Source: Nocardioides sp. CER19
Lineage (GTDB): Bacteria; Actinomycetota; Actinomycetes; Propionibacteriales; Nocardioidaceae
Assembly (NCBI RefSeq): GCF_029846275.1
Contig: NZ_JARVWS010000003.1
Coordinates: 248,001-312,000, forward strand
Direction of reading: 5' to 3'
Length of the DNA stretch: 64,000 nt
The notes below the pieces were generated by a model that made no database searches, was not told the DNA's origin, and was given only the letters and a program-made list of their open reading frames with translations. Made by a program: the position numbers and the translations under genes. Shown here in pieces: positions 47,668-57,046 of this stretch. The first letter of the stretch is position 1; each line of letters opens with the position of its first letter.

Positions 47668-49102
47668 GGTCGAGGCCCGGGTAGAGCGGGAACCTGCCCA
47701 TCAGCTCGGCGGCGGCGGCCTTGGTCTTCTCGGCCACCCCGTCGGCGATGACGTACGACGCCTTGGACGGTGCGCCGGCCGACGTGGTGCCCGGCGAGGT
47801 GCTCTTGAGGACGTTCACGATCAGGTCGGCGACCTGGTCGAACTCGTCGGCACCGAGGCCACGGGTCGTCAGGGCAGGGGTGCCCAGACGGACGCCGGAG
47901 GTGTACCAGGCGCCGTTGGGGTCGGACGGGACCGAGTTGCGGTTGGTGACCACGCCGGAGTCGAGCAGCGCCGACTCCGCCTGCCGACCGGTGATGCCGA
48001 GCGACGACACGTCGAGCAGCACGATGTGGTTGTCGGTCCCACCGGTGACGAGCTTGACCCCACGCTTGAGGAAACCCTCGGCCAGCGCCTTGGCGTTGTC
48101 GGCGATGTCCTGCGCGTAGGTCTGGAACTCCGGGCGGCGGGCCTCGGCGAACGCGACGGCCTTGGCCGCCATCACGTGCGAGAGCGGGCCGCCGAGCACC
48201 ATCGGGCAACCGCGGTCGACGGACGGGGCGTACTCGTCGGTGGCCAGGATGAAGCCACCGCGCGGGCCGCGCAGCGACTTGTGCGACGTGCTGGTCACCA
48301 CGTGGGCGTGCGGGACCGGGTCCTCGTCGCCGGTGAAGACCTTGCCGGCGACCAGGCCGGCGAAGTGCGCCATGTCGACCATCAGGGTGGCTCCGACCTC
48401 GTCGGCGATCTCGCGCATCTTCGCGAAGTTCACCCGGCGCGGGTAGGCGGAGTAGCCGGCGACGATGATGAGCGGCTTGAACTCGCGGGCCTTGGCGGCG
48501 AGCGCGTCGTAGTCGAGGAGGCCGGTCTCCGGGTCGGTGCCGTACTGCTGCTGGTGGAACATCTTGCCGGAGATGTTCGGCCGGAAGCCGTGCGTGAGGT
48601 GACCGCCGGCGTCGAGGCTCATGCCGAGCAGGCGCTGGTTACCGAGCTCGTTGCGGAGCCTCTCCCATTCGGTCTCGGAGAGGTCGTTCATGTTCTTCAC
48701 GCCCGCGTTCTGCAGCCACGGACCCTCGACCCGGTGGGCGAGGATCGCCCAGTAGGCGGTCAGGTTGGCGTCGATCCCCGAGTGCGGCTGCACGTAGGCG
48801 TACTCGGCGCCGAACAGCTCGCGCGCGTGCTCGGCGGCCAGCGCCTCGACCGTGTCGACGTTCTGGCAGCCGGCGTAGAAGCGGTGCCCGACCGTCCCCT
48901 CGGCGTACTTGTCGCTGAACCAGGTGCCCATCGTCAGCAGCACGGCCGGCGAGGCGTAGTTCTCGCTCGCGATGAGCTTGAGGGAGGCGCGCTGGTCGGC
49001 GAGCTCTTGCCGAGTGGCCTCGGCGACGCGGGGCTCCACGGAGGCGATGACCTCCAGAGCCTGGGAGTAAGCACTGCTCGTGAGGGCGTTGACGTCGGCC
49101 AT
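47660..49102 (-). CDS. glyA: Serine hydroxymethyltransferase
   Basis: A 480-residue PLP enzyme that interconverts serine and glycine and charges tetrahydrofolate. Landmarks are [34 protein letters not shown], the catalytic lysine K275 in [16 protein letters not shown] and the folate-site segment RIGTPA-like [12 protein letters not shown]. An insert of about 40 residues ([20 protein letters not shown] and neighbours) relative to the E. coli form is typical of the longer GlyA type. ATG 49102 ([12 protein letters not shown]). Confidence 0.96.
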   Translation of the reverse strand: MADVNALTSSAYSQALEVIASVEPRVAEATRQELADQRASLKLIASENYASPAVLLTMGTWFSDKYAEGTVGHRFYAGCQNVDTVEALAAEHARELFGAEYAYVQPHSGIDANLTAYWAILAHRVEGPWLQNAGVKNMNDLSETEWERLRNELGNQRLLGMSLDAGGHLTHGFRPNISGKMFHQQQYGTDPETGLLDYDALAAKAREFKPLIIVAGYSAYPRRVNFAKMREIADEVGATLMVDMAHFAGLVAGKVFTGDEDPVPHAHVVTSTSHKSLRGPRGGFILATDEYAPSVDRGCPMVLGGPLSHVMAAKAVAFAEARRPEFQTYAQDIADNAKALAEGFLKRGVKLVTGGTDNHIVLLDVSSLGITGRQAESALLDSGVVTNRNSVPSDPNGAWYTSGVRLGTPALTTRGLGADEFDQVADLIVNVLKSTSPGTTSAGAPSKASYVIADGVAEKTKAAAAELMGRFPLYPGLDLS

Positions 49103-49223
49103 GGGGCTGAGCCTAGTGACGGTCGCGGGGGCCGACCAATCCTCTCCCGAGGGCCGGACGCGGTGTGACCTGGGTCGCAGCCCACGGGGCAAGGAACGGC
49201 TACCGTCTCGTATCGTGGGCATC

Positions 49224-49242
49224 GATCTCACATCACGAGATC
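49224..49242. promoter_or_regulatory. Inverted repeat upstream of the sulfur operon
   Basis: GATCTC (49224-49229) and GAGATC (49237-49242), a perfect 6-bp inverted repeat with a 7-base spacer, 43 bp before the leader peptide start. Position fits an operator for the sulfur assimilation operon; the regulator is unknown. Confidence 0.4.
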
Positions 49243-49284
49243 TGGAGTTGTGGGACGGCGGTCCGAACCCTGAGACTCCTTGAC

Positions 49285-49374
49285 ATGGTCACTGCTGCAA
49301 CTCATGCGCACCTCGTGGTTCGTCGCCACGTGGACTTCGGGCGCACCCGCAGCATGATGTGTTGGCCTCGCTGA
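49285..49374 (+). CDS. Short leader peptide upstream of sulfite reductase
   Basis: A 29-codon open frame (ATG 49285) with the segment [17 protein letters not shown] before the stop. Its R-x-H-V-D-x-x-R and final Cys match the actinobacterial leader peptides that precede sulfur and cysteine genes. A cysteine codon close to the end suggests that ribosome stalling at low cysteinyl-tRNA lets the downstream genes be read (inference). It ends 82 bp before the sulfite reductase start. Confidence 0.7.
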   Translation: MVTAATHAHLVVRRHVDFGRTRSMMCWPR

Positions 49375-49456
49375 CCTCCCCCGACCTCTTCTCCACCGAC
49401 GGTTGCCTGCGCCGCCCACGCTGCGGCGCACTCTCAGCGAAGGACCGTGATCCCTC

Positions 49457-51181
49457 ATGCCTGACCTGCGCTACAAGCCCGCATTCGCGAAGCGCACCGA
49501 GATCCCCCGCCCGAAGCGGGGCGAGGGCCAGTGGGCGCTCGGCTTCACCGAGCCGCTCAACAAGAACGAGCAGTCCAAGAAGGACGACGACCCGCTCAAC
49601 GTGCGGGACCGGATCCTCCACATCTACTCCAAGCGCGGCTTCGACTCCATCGACCCCGCCGACCTGCGCGGCCGGTTCCGCTGGATGGGTCTCTACACCC
49701 AGCGCAAGCCCGGCATCGACGGCGGCAAGACGGCGTCGCTGGGCGAGGAGGAGCTCGACGACCGCTACTTCATGATGCGGGTGCGCACCGACGGCGCGCT
49801 GCTCCCGCCGCAGGCCGTGCGGGTGCTCGGCACCATCGGCCAGCGCTTCGCCCGAGACACCGCCGACGTCACCGACCGCGAGAACATCCAGTACCACTGG
49901 GTCGACATCAAGGACGTCCCGACGATCTGGGACGAGCTCTTCGAGGTCGGCCTGACGACGCTCGAGGCCTGCGGCGACAGCCCGCGTGGCTTCCTCGGCT
50001 CCCCTGTCGCCGGCGTCGCGGCCGACGAGATCATCGATGGCACCTGGGCGCTGGAGGAGATCAAGCGGCGCTACATCGGCGACCCGCGGTTCTCGAACTT
50101 CCCGCGCAAGTTCAAGACGGGCATCACCGGCCACCCGCAGCACGACGTCGCCCCCGAGATCCAGGACGTCGCCTTCGTCGGCACCGTCCACCCCGAGCTC
50201 GGCCCCGGCTTCGACGTCTGGGTCGGTGGCGGGTTGTCGACCAACCCGCACTTCACCGGAAAGCTCGGTGTCTGGGTCCCGCTCGAGCAGGTTCCCGACG
50301 TGTGGGCGGGCGTGGCCGGCATCTTCCGTGACTACGGCTACCGCCGGCTGCGCTCCAAGGCGCGACTGAAGTTCCTCGTCGCCGACTGGGGCACCGAGAA
50401 GTTCCGCGAGGTGCTGGAGAACGAGTACCTCGGTCAGCCCCTGACCACCAACCCGTCGCCGGCGTCGCCGCTCGGCTACCGCGACCACATCGGCGTGCAC
50501 GAGCAGAAGGACGGGCGTCGCTACATCGGCGTCGCCCCGGTCGTCGGTCGCATCTCCGGCACGCTCCTGACCCAGCTCGCCGAGCTGATGGAGCAGTACG
50601 GGGTCGAAGGCGCCCGGCTGACGCCGTACCAGAAGATCGTGCTCATCGGCGTCGAGCCCGACCGGGTCGAGGCCCTCGTCGCGGCGCTCGACGGGATCGG
50701 GCTCTCTGCGCGGCCGTCGAACTGGCGGCGCAACACGATGGCCTGCACGGGCATCGAGTTCTGCAAGCTCGCGATCGTCGACACCAAGCAGCGCTCGGCG
50801 GACCTGATCGCGGAGCTGGAGCGCCGCTTCCCGGAGCTCGACGCCACCATCACGGTCAACGTCAACGGCTGCCCGAACGCGTGCGCCCGGACCCAGCTCG
50901 CCGACATCGGGCTCAAGGGCCAGCTGGTGGTGGACCGGAACGGCGACCAGGTCGAGGGCTTCCAGGTGCACCTGGGCGGCGCCGTCGGGCTGCAGGCCAA
51001 CTTCGGCCGCAAGCTCCGCGCCCACAAGGTGGCCAGCGTCGACCTCGACGACTACGTCAGCACGCTCGTGGAGAACTACCTGGCCGACCGCGAGGCCGGC
51101 GAGACGTTCACGACGTGGGTCCTGCGCGCCGACGAGACGCTCGTCCGCGGCGACAAGGTCCTGGAGGTGGTGACGGCATGA
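49457..51181 (+). CDS. sir: Ferredoxin-type sulfite reductase (siroheme, [4Fe-4S])
   Basis: A 574-residue enzyme that reduces sulfite to sulfide with six electrons. The siroheme-linked cluster cysteines are clear: C430 and C436 in ACTGIEFCK, C472 and C476 in NGCPNACA. Two ferredoxin-like repeats and the nitrite/sulfite reductase domain flank them, including TGITGHPQHDVAPEIQDVAF. It is close in form to mycobacterial SirA and the nitrite reductase NirA; the neighbours (cysH and a chelatase) favour sulfite. ATG 49457; the stop overlaps cysH by 4 bp. Confidence 0.94.
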   Translation: MPDLRYKPAFAKRTEIPRPKRGEGQWALGFTEPLNKNEQSKKDDDPLNVRDRILHIYSKRGFDSIDPADLRGRFRWMGLYTQRKPGIDGGKTASLGEEELDDRYFMMRVRTDGALLPPQAVRVLGTIGQRFARDTADVTDRENIQYHWVDIKDVPTIWDELFEVGLTTLEACGDSPRGFLGSPVAGVAADEIIDGTWALEEIKRRYIGDPRFSNFPRKFKTGITGHPQHDVAPEIQDVAFVGTVHPELGPGFDVWVGGGLSTNPHFTGKLGVWVPLEQVPDVWAGVAGIFRDYGYRRLRSKARLKFLVADWGTEKFREVLENEYLGQPLTTNPSPASPLGYRDHIGVHEQKDGRRYIGVAPVVGRISGTLLTQLAELMEQYGVEGARLTPYQKIVLIGVEPDRVEALVAALDGIGLSARPSNWRRNTMACTGIEFCKLAIVDTKQRSADLIAELERRFPELDATITVNVNGCPNACARTQLADIGLKGQLVVDRNGDQVEGFQVHLGGAVGLQANFGRKLRAHKVASVDLDDYVSTLVENYLADREAGETFTTWVLRADETLVRGDKVLEVVTA

Positions 51182-51924
51182 GCACCGCGACCACCCTCGC
51201 CGCCCGCGAGTTCAAGGGCGCGCACACGGAGGGACGCTCGCCCGAGGAGCTCCGGGAGCTGGTCTCCCACTGGGGCGCCGAGCTCGAGCTCGCGCCGGCC
51301 GAGACGATCATCGAGTGGGCAGCCGCCACGTTCGGCGAGCGCTTCTGCATCACGTCGTCCATGGGCGACGCCGTGCTCGCCCACCTCGCGGCGAAGGTCG
51401 TGCCAGGCGTCGACGTGGTCTTCCTCGACACCGGCTACCACTTCGTCGAGACCATCGGCACCCGTGACGCCGTCGCCGCGACGCTGGACGTCAACCTGAT
51501 CAGCATCACCCCCGTCCAGTCGGTCGCCGAGCAGGACGCGACGTACGGGAAGGACCTCTACAAGACGGACCCCGACCTGTGCTGCAAGCTGCGCAAGGTG
51601 CAGCCGCTCCAGGAGGCGCTCGACGGGTACGACGCCTGGGCGACCGGGCTGCGCCGCGCCGAGACGCACAACCGGGTGATCGCGCCCGTCGTCGGCTGGG
51701 ACGCCAAGAAGGGCAAGGTCAAGGTCTCCCCGATCGCCCGATGGTCCGACGAGCAGGTCGACCGCTACATCGCCGAGAACAGCGTGCTCGTCAACCCGCT
51801 CGTCTACGACGGCTATCCGTCCATCGGATGTGCACCGTGCACGCGCCGAGTGGCCCCCGGCGAGGACCCGCGCAGCGGGCGCTGGGCCGGCACCGGCAAG
51901 ACCGAGTGCGGCATCCACACCTGA
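51178..51924 (+). CDS. cysH: Adenylylsulfate/phosphoadenylylsulfate reductase
   Basis: A 248-residue assimilatory reductase. The PP-loop-type start (FGERFCITSSMGDAVLAHL) and substrate strand VDVVFLDTGYHF are seen. Cys-Cys (DLCCKLRKV) and CAPC give the four ligands of a [4Fe-4S] cluster, which marks the APS-using type, and the C-terminal KTECGIHT holds the catalytic cysteine. Reduces APS to sulfite, with thioredoxin as electron source. Overlaps sir by 4 bp. Confidence 0.95.
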   Translation: MSTATTLAAREFKGAHTEGRSPEELRELVSHWGAELELAPAETIIEWAAATFGERFCITSSMGDAVLAHLAAKVVPGVDVVFLDTGYHFVETIGTRDAVAATLDVNLISITPVQSVAEQDATYGKDLYKTDPDLCCKLRKVQPLQEALDGYDAWATGLRRAETHNRVIAPVVGWDAKKGKVKVSPIARWSDEQVDRYIAENSVLVNPLVYDGYPSIGCAPCTRRVAPGEDPRSGRWAGTGKTECGIHT

Positions 51925-51978
51925 TCTCTCCCACCGGGCTCCCCTGAGCCCCTCTCGCAGCACGAAAGGCGGCACACC

Positions 51979-52722
51979 ATGGCTGCTCCCGCTCTGATCG
52001 CCCTGGCGCACGGGTCGCGCGACCCCCGCTCGGCGGCGACGATCACCGCCCTGGTCGACGAGGTCCGCGCGATGCGCCCCGACCTGCGCATCGCCGAGGC
52101 CTTCCTCGACCTCTCCTCCCCCGGGTTCCACAAGGTCGTGGACAAGCTCGTCCGCGAGGGCCACGACGAGATCGTGGTCGTCCCCCTCCTCCTCACCGAG
52201 GCCTACCACGCCAAGGTCGACGTGCCGGCGGCCGTCGCCGCGGCGGGCGAGCGCCACCCGTCGGTGAAGATCCGCGCCACCGCGGTCCTCGGTCACGAGA
52301 CGCGGCTGCTCGAGATCATCGACGAGCGGCTCCGGGCGGCCCTCAAGAAGGCGCGGGTCCGCGAGCTCGACGCGCTGGTGCTGGCGGCGGCCGGCTCGAG
52401 CGACCCTCTCGCGAACGCCTCGGTCGCGCGGCTCGCCCGGCTCTGGGGCACCCACCACAAGCTCCCGGTCGTCGCCGCGTACGCCTCGGCCGCGCCGCCG
52501 GCGACCGGCGAGGCGGTGCGTGCCTTCCGCGCCGAGGGCCGCCGGCACATCGCCGTGGCCTCGCTGTTCCTGGCGCCGGGCTCGCTGCCGGACCGAGCGG
52601 CCGAGCTGGCCCTCGAGGCCGGCGCGATCGCGGTGGCCGAGCCGCTCGGCGCCCACCCGGAGCTGGCCCGGACGATCCTGGCCCGCTACGCGGTCGGCGC
52701 CGTGGAGCTCGTCCCGGTCTAG
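51979..52722 (+). CDS. Sirohydrochlorin chelatase (CbiX/SirB-like)
   Basis: A 247-residue class II chelatase made of two half-domains. The first begins ALIALAHGSRDPRSAATI and continues VVVPLLLTEAYHAKVDVP, with the metal-binding histidines; the second repeats the fold (ALVLAAAGSSDP, SLFLAPGSLPD) but without the first His. It inserts iron into sirohydrochlorin to make siroheme, the cofactor of the sulfite reductase two genes upstream, which explains its place in the operon. Confidence 0.93.
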   Translation: MAAPALIALAHGSRDPRSAATITALVDEVRAMRPDLRIAEAFLDLSSPGFHKVVDKLVREGHDEIVVVPLLLTEAYHAKVDVPAAVAAAGERHPSVKIRATAVLGHETRLLEIIDERLRAALKKARVRELDALVLAAAGSSDPLANASVARLARLWGTHHKLPVVAAYASAAPPATGEAVRAFRAEGRRHIAVASLFLAPGSLPDRAAELALEAGAIAVAEPLGAHPELARTILARYAVGAVELVPV

Positions 52723-52923
52723 GGGGCCATTTCCTTCTGTCCCGGCCAGCCGACCCGGACGTCTCACGCTCACGTGCCGCGGCGGCGCCCTGAGGGCCTC
52801 GGTCCAGAGCACGACGGCCGACCACGTCGACGGCGTCCTGGGATCGGTGCGCTGGCTGCGCGGCCACGTCGGCAAGGCGCCCTGGCAGTGGCTGCGACTT
52901 CTCCCTGACCCGTCGCGCCGGGG

Positions 52924-53334
52924 TCAGCCGACGAGCCGGGCGAGCAGTCGCTCCAGCTCGGCCGGGGCGTCCACGGTGACGCCACCATGGACCGGGCCGG
53001 GCTGGAGGACCGTGCTGCGCGGCGCCTTGAGGAAGCCGAAGCGCGAGCTCTGGGTGTCGCCGAGGACGCGGACGCCGTACGCCGTGGCGCGGGTGGCCTC
53101 GCCGTAGCCGTTGTGCGCCTCGCCGGCGCAGACCATCTCGACGGCCGCCAGCGCCGCTCGCACGTGAGCCAGGTCCAGCTCGGGCGCCAGCGCGCGCAGC
53201 CGCTCCTCGTCGAGCCGCCAGGCACAGCCGAGGAACTGCTGTTCGGGGCAGTAGACGACGACCCCGACGTTGACGAACTCCTCACGCTCCACGCGAGGCA
53301 CGCAGCGCAGGACGACGTACTGGTAGGGGTTCAT
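52924..53334 (-). CDS. DUF3037 family protein
   Basis: A 136-residue soluble protein with the DUF3037 start NPYQYVVLRCVPRVEREEFVNVGV and VVVYCPEQQFLGC. No catalytic residues are known. It is translationally coupled (ATGA overlap) to the HipA-like kinase gene just upstream, a pairing found in many bacteria. The partner relation suggests that DUF3037 binds or regulates the kinase; this is inference. Last gene of the recA-recX-ppk2 run. Confidence 0.9.
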   Translation of the reverse strand: MNPYQYVVLRCVPRVEREEFVNVGVVVYCPEQQFLGCAWRLDEERLRALAPELDLAHVRAALAAVEMVCAGEAHNGYGEATRATAYGVRVLGDTQSSRFGFLKAPRSTVLQPGPVHGGVTVDAPAELERLLARLVG

Positions 53335-54092
53335 GCGGGCAGCCACCCCCGCCCACCGTCGAGCCGTGCTCGGAGGAACGTCACGTAGCGTTCGCGCAGC
53401 GCGGCCGCGTCCTCGGCACCCGGCACCGGCTCGAGCCACCCGTCGGGTACGGCGGCCAGCACGGCGCCCAGCACGTCGTCGCCGAGTCGGCCGGCCAGCG
53501 CCTTGTCCTGATCACGAGCCTGCTCGACGAACCCGCGCAGCACGTGCTCCGAGATGTCGTAGGGCTGGGCCGCGAACCGCTCCGGGCTGCCCGGAGCTCC
53601 CGGCCAGGAGTGGTGGAAGTAGAGCGAGGCCCCGTGGTCGATCGCCTGCATCGTGCCGCCCCAGACCAGCAGGTTGGGGTTGCGCCAGCTGCGGTCGACG
53701 TTGGCGGTGAGCGCATCGAGCCAGAGCACCCGACCGGCGAGCTCGGGATCGGGCTCGTAGGCGGCGTCGTAGCCGAACGCGCCGGGCAGGAAGTCGATAC
53801 CGAGGTTGGCGCCGCTGCTCGCGTTGAGCAGGTCCTGGACCTCCTCGTCGGCCTCGTAGCGGGCGATCTCCGGGTCGAGCTCGAGCTCGACCTGGTCAGG
53901 GGTCGGGACCCCGAGCGCGCGGGCCAGGCCGGCGACGATCACCTCTGCGACCAGGACCCGCAACCCCTGGCCGGCGCCGCGGAACTTGCAGACGTAGGTG
54001 CCGAGGTCGTCGGCCTCGACGATGCCGGGCAGGCTGCCGCCCTCGCGCAGCGGCGTCACGTAGCGGGTGACGCGGACGACCGGAAGCGTCAC
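53331..54092 (-). CDS. HipA-like (HipA_2) kinase family protein
   Basis: A 253-residue stand-alone kinase-fold protein. The nucleotide site includes DLGTYVCKFRGAGQG (Lys), the catalytic loop LDALTANVDRSWRNPN matches the HipA NxDxHxxN type, and IDHGASLYFHHSW supplies the metal-binding Asp. It lacks the HipA N-terminal subdomain. HipA-type kinases phosphorylate proteins, in E. coli a tRNA synthetase; the target here is unknown. GTG 54092 overlaps the ppk2 stop and its stop overlaps DUF3037, each by 4 bp. No HipB-type antitoxin lies next to it. Confidence 0.85.
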   Translation of the reverse strand: MTLPVVRVTRYVTPLREGGSLPGIVEADDLGTYVCKFRGAGQGLRVLVAEVIVAGLARALGVPTPDQVELELDPEIARYEADEEVQDLLNASSGANLGIDFLPGAFGYDAAYEPDPELAGRVLWLDALTANVDRSWRNPNLLVWGGTMQAIDHGASLYFHHSWPGAPGSPERFAAQPYDISEHVLRGFVEQARDQDKALAGRLGDDVLGAVLAAVPDGWLEPVPGAEDAAALRERYVTFLRARLDGGRGWLPA

Positions 54093-54943
54093 GCGTCCCG
54101 CTCCCCGATGGTGTCCTCGGCGAGCCGCTTGCGTTCGGCCGCCACGTCGAAGTCGGCGGGCGGCCAGTCGAGCCCCATCGACTCCAGCGCCTCCTGGAGG
54201 ATCTCGGCGATGGCGTAGTTGCGGTACCACTTCTTGTCGCTCGGCACGATGAACCACGGCGCGTGCTCGGCGTTGGTGCGCTCGAGCGCGATCTCGTAGG
54301 CCTCCGTGTAGGCATCCCAGAGCTGGCGCTCGTCGACGTCTCCGGGGTTGTACTTCCAGTGCTTCGTCGGGTCGTCGAGGCGCGCCAGGAGCCGCTGCTT
54401 CTGCTCCGCGGGCGAGATGTGCAACATGCACTTGACGACCACCGTGCCGTCGTCGACGAGCCGCCGCTCGAAGTCGCTGATCGCCTGGTAGCGGCGCTCG
54501 ATCTCGTCGGGCGGAGCCAGCGAGCGGACGCGTCCGATGAGGACGTCCTCGTAGTGCGACCGGTCGAAGACGCCGACGTAGCCACCCTCCGGCACGGCGC
54601 GCTCGATCCGCCACAGGAAGTCGTGGGCGCGCTCCTCGGCCGTCGGCGCCTTGAACGACGTGATCCGCACGCCGACCGGGTCGACCAGGCCGATGGTGTG
54701 CTTGAGGACGCCGCCCTTGCCCGAGGTGTCCATCCCCTGCAGGACGAGCAGCAGCCGCTTGGCGTCCGACCGCCCCCGATGGGCGAAGAGCTTCGTCTGC
54801 AGGTCGAGCAGCCGGGGACCGAGCTCGGCCAGTCGCTCCTCGCCGTCCTGCTTGCGACCCTTGAATCCGCGAGTCGCCGACGTCGAGTACGACGACAGGT
54901 CGACCGGTCCGGGCGGGACGCGCAGCTTGTCGAGGAGTGTCAC
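54089..54943 (-). CDS. ppk2: PPK2-family polyphosphate:nucleotide phosphotransferase
   Basis: A 284-residue P-loop kinase. Walker A GMDTSGKGG is at residues 70-77, followed by GVRITSFKAPTAEERAHDFLWRIE and the lid and Walker B elements VGVFDRSHYEDVLIGRV and DKKWYRNYAIAEIL. It moves phosphate between polyphosphate and nucleotides (single-domain class I or III). GTG 54943 overlaps the recX stop by 4 bp and it overlaps the HipA-like gene by 4 bp. Confidence 0.94.
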   Translation of the reverse strand: MTLLDKLRVPPGPVDLSSYSTSATRGFKGRKQDGEERLAELGPRLLDLQTKLFAHRGRSDAKRLLLVLQGMDTSGKGGVLKHTIGLVDPVGVRITSFKAPTAEERAHDFLWRIERAVPEGGYVGVFDRSHYEDVLIGRVRSLAPPDEIERRYQAISDFERRLVDDGTVVVKCMLHISPAEQKQRLLARLDDPTKHWKYNPGDVDERQLWDAYTEAYEIALERTNAEHAPWFIVPSDKKWYRNYAIAEILQEALESMGLDWPPADFDVAAERKRLAEDTIGERDA

Positions 54944-55578
54944 GCCTCGGATTCTGGCATGTCCGCGATCTCGCTCCGCACGACAGCCATCGCGAGACCG
55001 GAGGGGTAGCCCTTCCGCGCGAGCATCCCGAGCAGGCGTCGCGCCTTCGTCGTGTCGTCGAATCGGCTCATCGAGCGCAGCTTGCGCTGCACCAACGACC
55101 GGGCCGCGGCCTCCTCGTCGGCGGGGTCGAGCTCGTCGAGCGCCTCGCGCGCGACCTCTTCGGAGACGCCCTTGCGGCGGAGCTCCTGGGCGAGTGCCCG
55201 CCGGGCGAGCCCCTTGGACGACTGGCGACTGGTGGTCCACAGTCGCGCGAAGGCCTGGTCGTCGACCAGCCCGACCTCCTCGAACCGGTCGAGCAGGCCG
55301 GTGGCGATCTCGTCGGGCACGTTGCGCTTGGCCAGCTTGTCCGCGAGCTCCTTCCGGCTGCGCGCCTGGCCCGTCAGCTGGTCGAGCAGGATCTTGCGGG
55401 CCACCGCCTCGGCGTCCGCGTCAGGCCCCTGCGCGACCTCGTCCTCCGGCGGGGGCACCGCGTCGGCGCCCCTCCGGGTCCACACGTCCACGCCGAGGGT
55501 GACATCCCCGACCCAGCGTCGGCCTGAGCCTGGCGAAGGGTCGGGGGCCTCACCGCTCGTCCACGGATCAGAAGTCAT
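54940..55578 (-). CDS. recX: RecX regulatory protein
   Basis: A 212-residue modulator of RecA. The body has the RecX helical repeats: [61 protein letters not shown] and [19 protein letters not shown] 60-residue acidic and Gly/Pro-rich N-terminal extension precedes it. ATG 55578 overlaps the recA stop by 11 bp; a later GTG start is possible. RecX binds RecA filaments and limits their growth. Confidence 0.93.
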   Translation of the reverse strand: MTSDPWTSGEAPDPSPGSGRRWVGDVTLGVDVWTRRGADAVPPPEDEVAQGPDADAEAVARKILLDQLTGQARSRKELADKLAKRNVPDEIATGLLDRFEEVGLVDDQAFARLWTTSRQSSKGLARRALAQELRRKGVSEEVAREALDELDPADEEAAARSLVQRKLRSMSRFDDTTKARRLLGMLARKGYPSGLAMAVVRSEIADMPESEA

Positions 55579-56626
55579 CGACACCGATCGGGTCGGCCGG
55601 CAGCTCGACGCCCTCGGGGCTGTCGACGGTCGGGCCGACGCCGAGCTTCTCGAGGATCTTCTTCTCGATCTCGTTGGCGAGGTCGGGGTTGTCCTTGAGG
55701 AAGGTGCGGGCGTTCTCCTTGCCCTGACCGAGCTGGTCGCCCTCGTAGGTGAACCACGCGCCGGCCTTGCGGATGAGGCCCGCCTCGACACCGACGTCGA
55801 TGAGGCCGCCCTCACGGCTGATGCCCTTGCCGTACATGATGTCGAACTCGGCCTGCTTGAACGGTGGGGCGACCTTGTTCTTCACGACCTTGACGCGGGT
55901 GCGGTTGCCGACCACGTCGGAGCCGTCCTTGAGCGACTCGATGCGGCGCACGTCGAGACGGACCGACGCGTAGAACTTCAGCGCCCGTCCACCCGTCGTG
56001 GTCTCGGGCGAGCCGAACATGACGCCGATCTTCTCGCGGAGCTGGTTGATGAAGATCGCCGTCGTGCCGGCGCCGTTGAGGGCACCGGTCATCTTCCGGA
56101 GCGCCTGGCTCATGAGTCGGGCCTGGAGACCGACGTGGCTGTCGCCCATCTCGCCCTCGATCTCGGCGCGCGGCACGAGCGCCGCCACGGAGTCGATGAC
56201 GATCAGGTCGAGCGCGCCCGAGCGGATCAGCATGTCGGCGATCTCGAGCGCCTGCTCACCGGAGTCGGGCTGGCTGACCAGGAGGGCGTCGGTGTCGACG
56301 CCGAGGGCCTTCGCGTACTCAGGGTCCAGCGCGTGCTCGGCGTCGATGAACGCGACGACACCACCGTTGCGCTGGGCGTTGGCCACCGCGTGGAGGGCGA
56401 CCGTCGTCTTACCGGAGGACTCCGGACCGTAGATCTCCACGACGCGGCCGCGCGGGAGGCCGCCGATGCCGAGCGCGATGTCGAGCGCGATCGCGCCGCT
56501 CGGGATCACCTCGAGCGGAGCACGGGAATCGTCACCCAGTCGCATGACCGAGCCCTTGCCGAACTGCTTCTCGATGTTGGCGAGCGCGGCGTCGAGCGCC
56601 TTCTCGCGGTCTCCTCCACCAGCCAT
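55568..56626 (-). CDS. recA: RecA recombinase
   Basis: A 352-residue recombinase. Walker [10 protein letters not shown], the conserved MRLGDDSR start, [17 protein letters not shown], the DNA-binding loop segments and the ATP cap are all intact. Two tandem ATGs (56629 and 56626) follow GGAAGGAA; the second has the better spacing. No intein. An SOS box lies 182 bp upstream. The downstream genes overlap one another from recX to DUF3037. Confidence 0.98.
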   Translation of the reverse strand: MAGGGDREKALDAALANIEKQFGKGSVMRLGDDSRAPLEVIPSGAIALDIALGIGGLPRGRVVEIYGPESSGKTTVALHAVANAQRNGGVVAFIDAEHALDPEYAKALGVDTDALLVSQPDSGEQALEIADMLIRSGALDLIVIDSVAALVPRAEIEGEMGDSHVGLQARLMSQALRKMTGALNGAGTTAIFINQLREKIGVMFGSPETTTGGRALKFYASVRLDVRRIESLKDGSDVVGNRTRVKVVKNKVAPPFKQAEFDIMYGKGISREGGLIDVGVEAGLIRKAGAWFTYEGDQLGQGKENARTFLKDNPDLANEIEKKILEKLGVGPTVDSPEGVELPADPIGVDDF

Positions 56627-56807
56627 CATGTTCCTTCCCGCCTGGACCTTGGGTCCGGGAGCCTTTGCCACTTTGCCTCGTGCCTTCGTTGGTTGGGTTC
56701 CGTGTCGTCGTGCGTGACGCTAGACGGGACCGCCGACAACCTTCGATACGGCTCGTCGGGCCTGTGGAAATCCTCGACCAGAGCGCCGCGTGTGGAATCA
56801 CACTAGC

Positions 56808-56823
56808 CCGAACAGATGTTCGA
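56808..56823. promoter_or_regulatory. SOS box (LexA operator) of recA
   Basis: Reading the minus strand, TCGAACATCTGTTCGG matches TCGAAC-N4-GTTCG. It lies between the DUF3046 stop and the recA start, as in mycobacteria. Confidence 0.88.
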
Positions 56824-56851
56824 CCCATCCATTTTCGCGGCGTGTCGGTGG

Positions 56852-57046
56852 TCAGCGCTCGCTGGGCGGAAGCTCCAGGGCGTGGTGGACCGCGCGCCAC
56901 ACCTCCTTGGGGGTGAACCCCGCGTCGAGCGCCTGTCGCGCGGTCCGGCCGCCGAGCTCGCTCATGACGTACTGGTCGGCCCACACGTCGTAGTAGCCGG
57001 GCCCGAGGGCCTTCTCCATCCGTGCCCAGAACTCCGTGTGCCTCAT
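56852..57046 (-). CDS. DUF3046 protein
   Basis: A 64-residue protein of the actinobacterial family DUF3046, normally found directly upstream of recA: EFWARMEKALGPGYYDVWAD, then GGRTARQALDAGFTPKEVWRAV. Its function is unknown. ATG 57046 overlaps the stop of the upstream permease by 4 bp, so it is translated with the exporter genes. Confidence 0.93.
   Translation of the reverse strand: MRHTEFWARMEKALGPGYYDVWADQYVMSELGGRTARQALDAGFTPKEVWRAVHHALELPPSER

Noticed and set aside
52723..52923. A possible short gene between the chelatase and DUF3037 genes (plus-strand residues such as LGSVRWLRGHVGKAPWQWLR).
   Set aside because: There is no start codon with a ribosome-binding site, no family match, and equally plausible frames exist on the other strand; it may be a decayed remnant but cannot be supported.
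53331..54092. A classical HipBA toxin-antitoxin pair.
   Set aside because: No HipB-type HTH gene is adjacent and the kinase lacks the HipA N-terminal subdomain; only DUF3037 is coupled to it.
55520..55545. CCTGAGCCTGGCGAAGGG, resembling a dispersed repeat common in high-GC genomes.
   Set aside because: Only one copy was noticed in this window and it lies inside the recX N-terminal extension, so it cannot be called a repeat from this sequence alone.
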